In this document: piece after piece, positions 62,644 through 64,000 of the stretch
How positions within the stretch are numbered: position 1 is the stretch's first letter
How the letters are laid out: each line of letters starts with the position of its first letter
DNA from: Umbelopsis ramanniana AG
Lineage: Eukaryota > Mucoromycota > Umbelopsidomycetes > Umbelopsidales > Umbelopsidaceae
Assembly (NCBI RefSeq): GCF_025399195.1
Contig: NW_026252102.1
Location: forward strand, 124,001 to 188,000
Direction of reading: 5' to 3'
Length of the DNA: 64,000 nucleotides
Program-made: the position numbers and the translations under genes
The notes under the pieces: generated by a model
Database searches by the model: none
Seen by the model: the letters and a program-made list of their open reading frames with translations, nothing else
What the model was told of the DNA's origin: nothing

Positions 62644-63690
62644 ATGGACACAAAACTAAAGAAGCTTTTTCGCAATTCTCGCTTAGACTTTCCTACTCGA
62701 TGGTCAACCCCACCCCCATCTACATTCGAGCGTCCAGATAGGCCAAGGCAGTCACTTGATTGTCCACCTAGACTCGATACCAAATCCCCTCCACAACGCC
62801 GAACATGGAGAAAACCACTGCCCCAAGATGCGCCAAAGATCAAACTTACCGCCAAACCAGATTATAAACAAATGGATCGCAACGTTAGCTTAGCTCTCGA
62901 TGCACTTAGTGCCTGCGATTTCAACGAGTTGCCTGCGCAGCTCAAGGCTGAATTGGTCAGACAACAAAACGCAAAGCCTGCTAGTCAACTGAAAACCCTC
63001 GGTACCGCCAGCTCGTTGTATCCAAAAAGCGTCGGTCACCATACCCCGAGACCTAAAATCATGTCTCAATACCCTGTTCGCCAAACATCTTTATCGTATC
63101 AGAACAACCCCCAAGTGACTGCTCGTCTGCAAGATATGGACAAGAATGTAAACCAGCGACTCAGCCGATACTCCTTAGAGAGTAATATGAGCGATAATAC
63201 ATCGGGTGAAGAGTCTTTAGGCCCTGCAACGCCAAGACATTCGCTTTCGCCTATGACGGAAACCACTTCACATCAATCCATGCCTCCAGAACCTCCTAAG
63301 CACAAGTTTGAATTACCGCAAATTGTCATGACCGGCTCCGAAAATTCACTCCCAAACTCTCCATCGTCCGATGCTAAAATTGCCCCCAGTGTGCATACAC
63401 CTAACGATCAAAACACCGTTCATATCAAGCGACAAAATGAAAATACAGTGCATCTACGACCCAAGGTTGCTTCCATTAAGAGAACATCGTCGGTACGAAG
63501 ACGGCCTAGTGCCCGCCGCCATGTGTCACTGAGACGTCATGTTAATGATATACTTTCCGGTGCGTTTGAAGAAGCTGATGATGAGTGGGAAAACGAGAGT
63601 GACGAAGAAGATGACATGAATGATCACTTGCAAGTTTGGACTCGTCGGTCGTTTCAACTCGATAACCAATCCATCCCTGCCCACTGTTAA
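62644..63690 (+). CDS. Intrinsically disordered Ser/Pro/Arg-rich orphan protein
   Basis: Intronless 348-aa frame starting MDTKLKKLFRNSRLDFPTRW. No known domain was recognised. It is rich in Pro, Ser, Arg and Gln, with many possible SP/TP phosphosites (ATPRHSLSPMTE). A twice-repeated motif is notable: DYKQMDRNVSLALDAL and RLQDMDKNVNQRLSRY, each with MDxNV and about 230 nt apart. Near the C-terminus a basic block (KRTSSVRRRPSARRHVSLRR) is followed by a very acidic one (EEADDEWENESDEEDDMND). A cytoskeletal, cell-polarity or signalling scaffold role is conceivable but not shown. The start Met is the first in the frame after the leader; an upstream non-ATG extension exists. Confidence 0.8.
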   Translation: MDTKLKKLFRNSRLDFPTRWSTPPPSTFERPDRPRQSLDCPPRLDTKSPPQRRTWRKPLPQDAPKIKLTAKPDYKQMDRNVSLALDALSACDFNELPAQLKAELVRQQNAKPASQLKTLGTASSLYPKSVGHHTPRPKIMSQYPVRQTSLSYQNNPQVTARLQDMDKNVNQRLSRYSLESNMSDNTSGEESLGPATPRHSLSPMTETTSHQSMPPEPPKHKFELPQIVMTGSENSLPNSPSSDAKIAPSVHTPNDQNTVHIKRQNENTVHLRPKVASIKRTSSVRRRPSARRHVSLRRHVNDILSGAFEEADDEWENESDEEDDMNDHLQVWTRRSFQLDNQSIPAHC

Positions 63691-64000
63691 AAACTGGCTT
63701 GTCCCTACTTAAAAGAACCCATGTATATCTCTGTAAAAATTTTAAATAACAAAATGCCCCCCCCACTCATTTTTGCAAAAACTAGCTAACTATCGCGCTC
63801 CTTACCAAATAAATTATGCTCTTATTCCCTGCAAAAGTGCCTGAATTGTTTCGTGTTTTCATGCGCCGAACCATACCTTCAACCAGCCCTTACGTCATGG
63901 GAGTGATGATGACCACGCTCTAAATCGGGGGACCTGACGACCAGCAATGCTATTAAACAAAGGCCTGCTATGAATGCCCAGATAGCCTCAAAGCACTTCT
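63691..64000. other. 3' region of the orphan gene to window end
   Basis: Contains a C8 run (63757-63764) and an AATAAA signal (CAAATAAATTATG, about 63806-63818). No further gene was seen before the window ends. Confidence 0.5.

Overview
The window is nuclear DNA of a fungus, most likely an early-diverging (Mucoromycota-type) one. The genes are split by many short introns, mostly 40-120 nt. The protein set is fungal: GPI-anchor transferase Mcd4, Fab1 with a FYVE and CCT domain, bridge-like lipid transfer protein Csf1, UV-damage endonuclease, and an ER J-protein ending in HEEL. A secreted GH46 chitosanase fits a fungus with chitosan in its wall. The lineage call is an inference from gene content; no rRNA or tRNA gene was seen to test it.

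Layout. 0-7 kb: PPIL3-type cyclophilin, a poorly resolved 1.7 kb stretch, two small minus-strand genes assembled from short exons (a 163-aa orphan and a mucin-like GPI-anchored protein), casein kinase 2 beta subunit, ribosomal protein eL42. 7-20 kb: heme-binding Dap1/MAPR divergent from the large FAB1 gene, then a gene-poor stretch with two tentative small genes, then a 15-exon UV endonuclease gene and a coiled-coil orphan. 20-33 kb: MCD4 divergent from THO subunit HPR1/THOC1, then an ER Hsp40 and a membrane-anchored amidohydrolase. 34-51 kb: NUF2, an AFG2B/SPATA5L1-like AAA ATPase divergent from the 11 kb CSF1/BLTP1 gene, and a ubiquitin-ubiquitin-Ubl-AN1 fusion gene. 51-64 kb: chitosanase, COQ3, ribosomal protein uL15, PLP-homeostasis protein, NIP7, mitochondrial IF2 and a disordered orphan.

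Several genes bear on membranes and lipids: Fab1 (PI3P 5-kinase), Dap1 (sterol/heme), Mcd4 (GPI ethanolamine phosphate transfer) and Csf1 (a lipid-transfer bridge linked in yeast to PE supply for GPI synthesis). Others serve ribosomes and translation (eL42, uL15, NIP7, AFG2B-like, mtIF2) or the nucleus (THOC1, NUF2, UVDE). Neighbours are not co-transcribed operons, but three divergent pairs share promoter gaps of 142-161 bp. No transposon, retroelement or CRISPR was recognised. The most unusual features are the ubiquitin-AN1 fusion, 7-nt and 12-nt microexons in the UVDE gene, two GC-AG introns, introns placed in or right after start codons, and a perfect 20-bp hairpin just after the cyclophilin stop codon.
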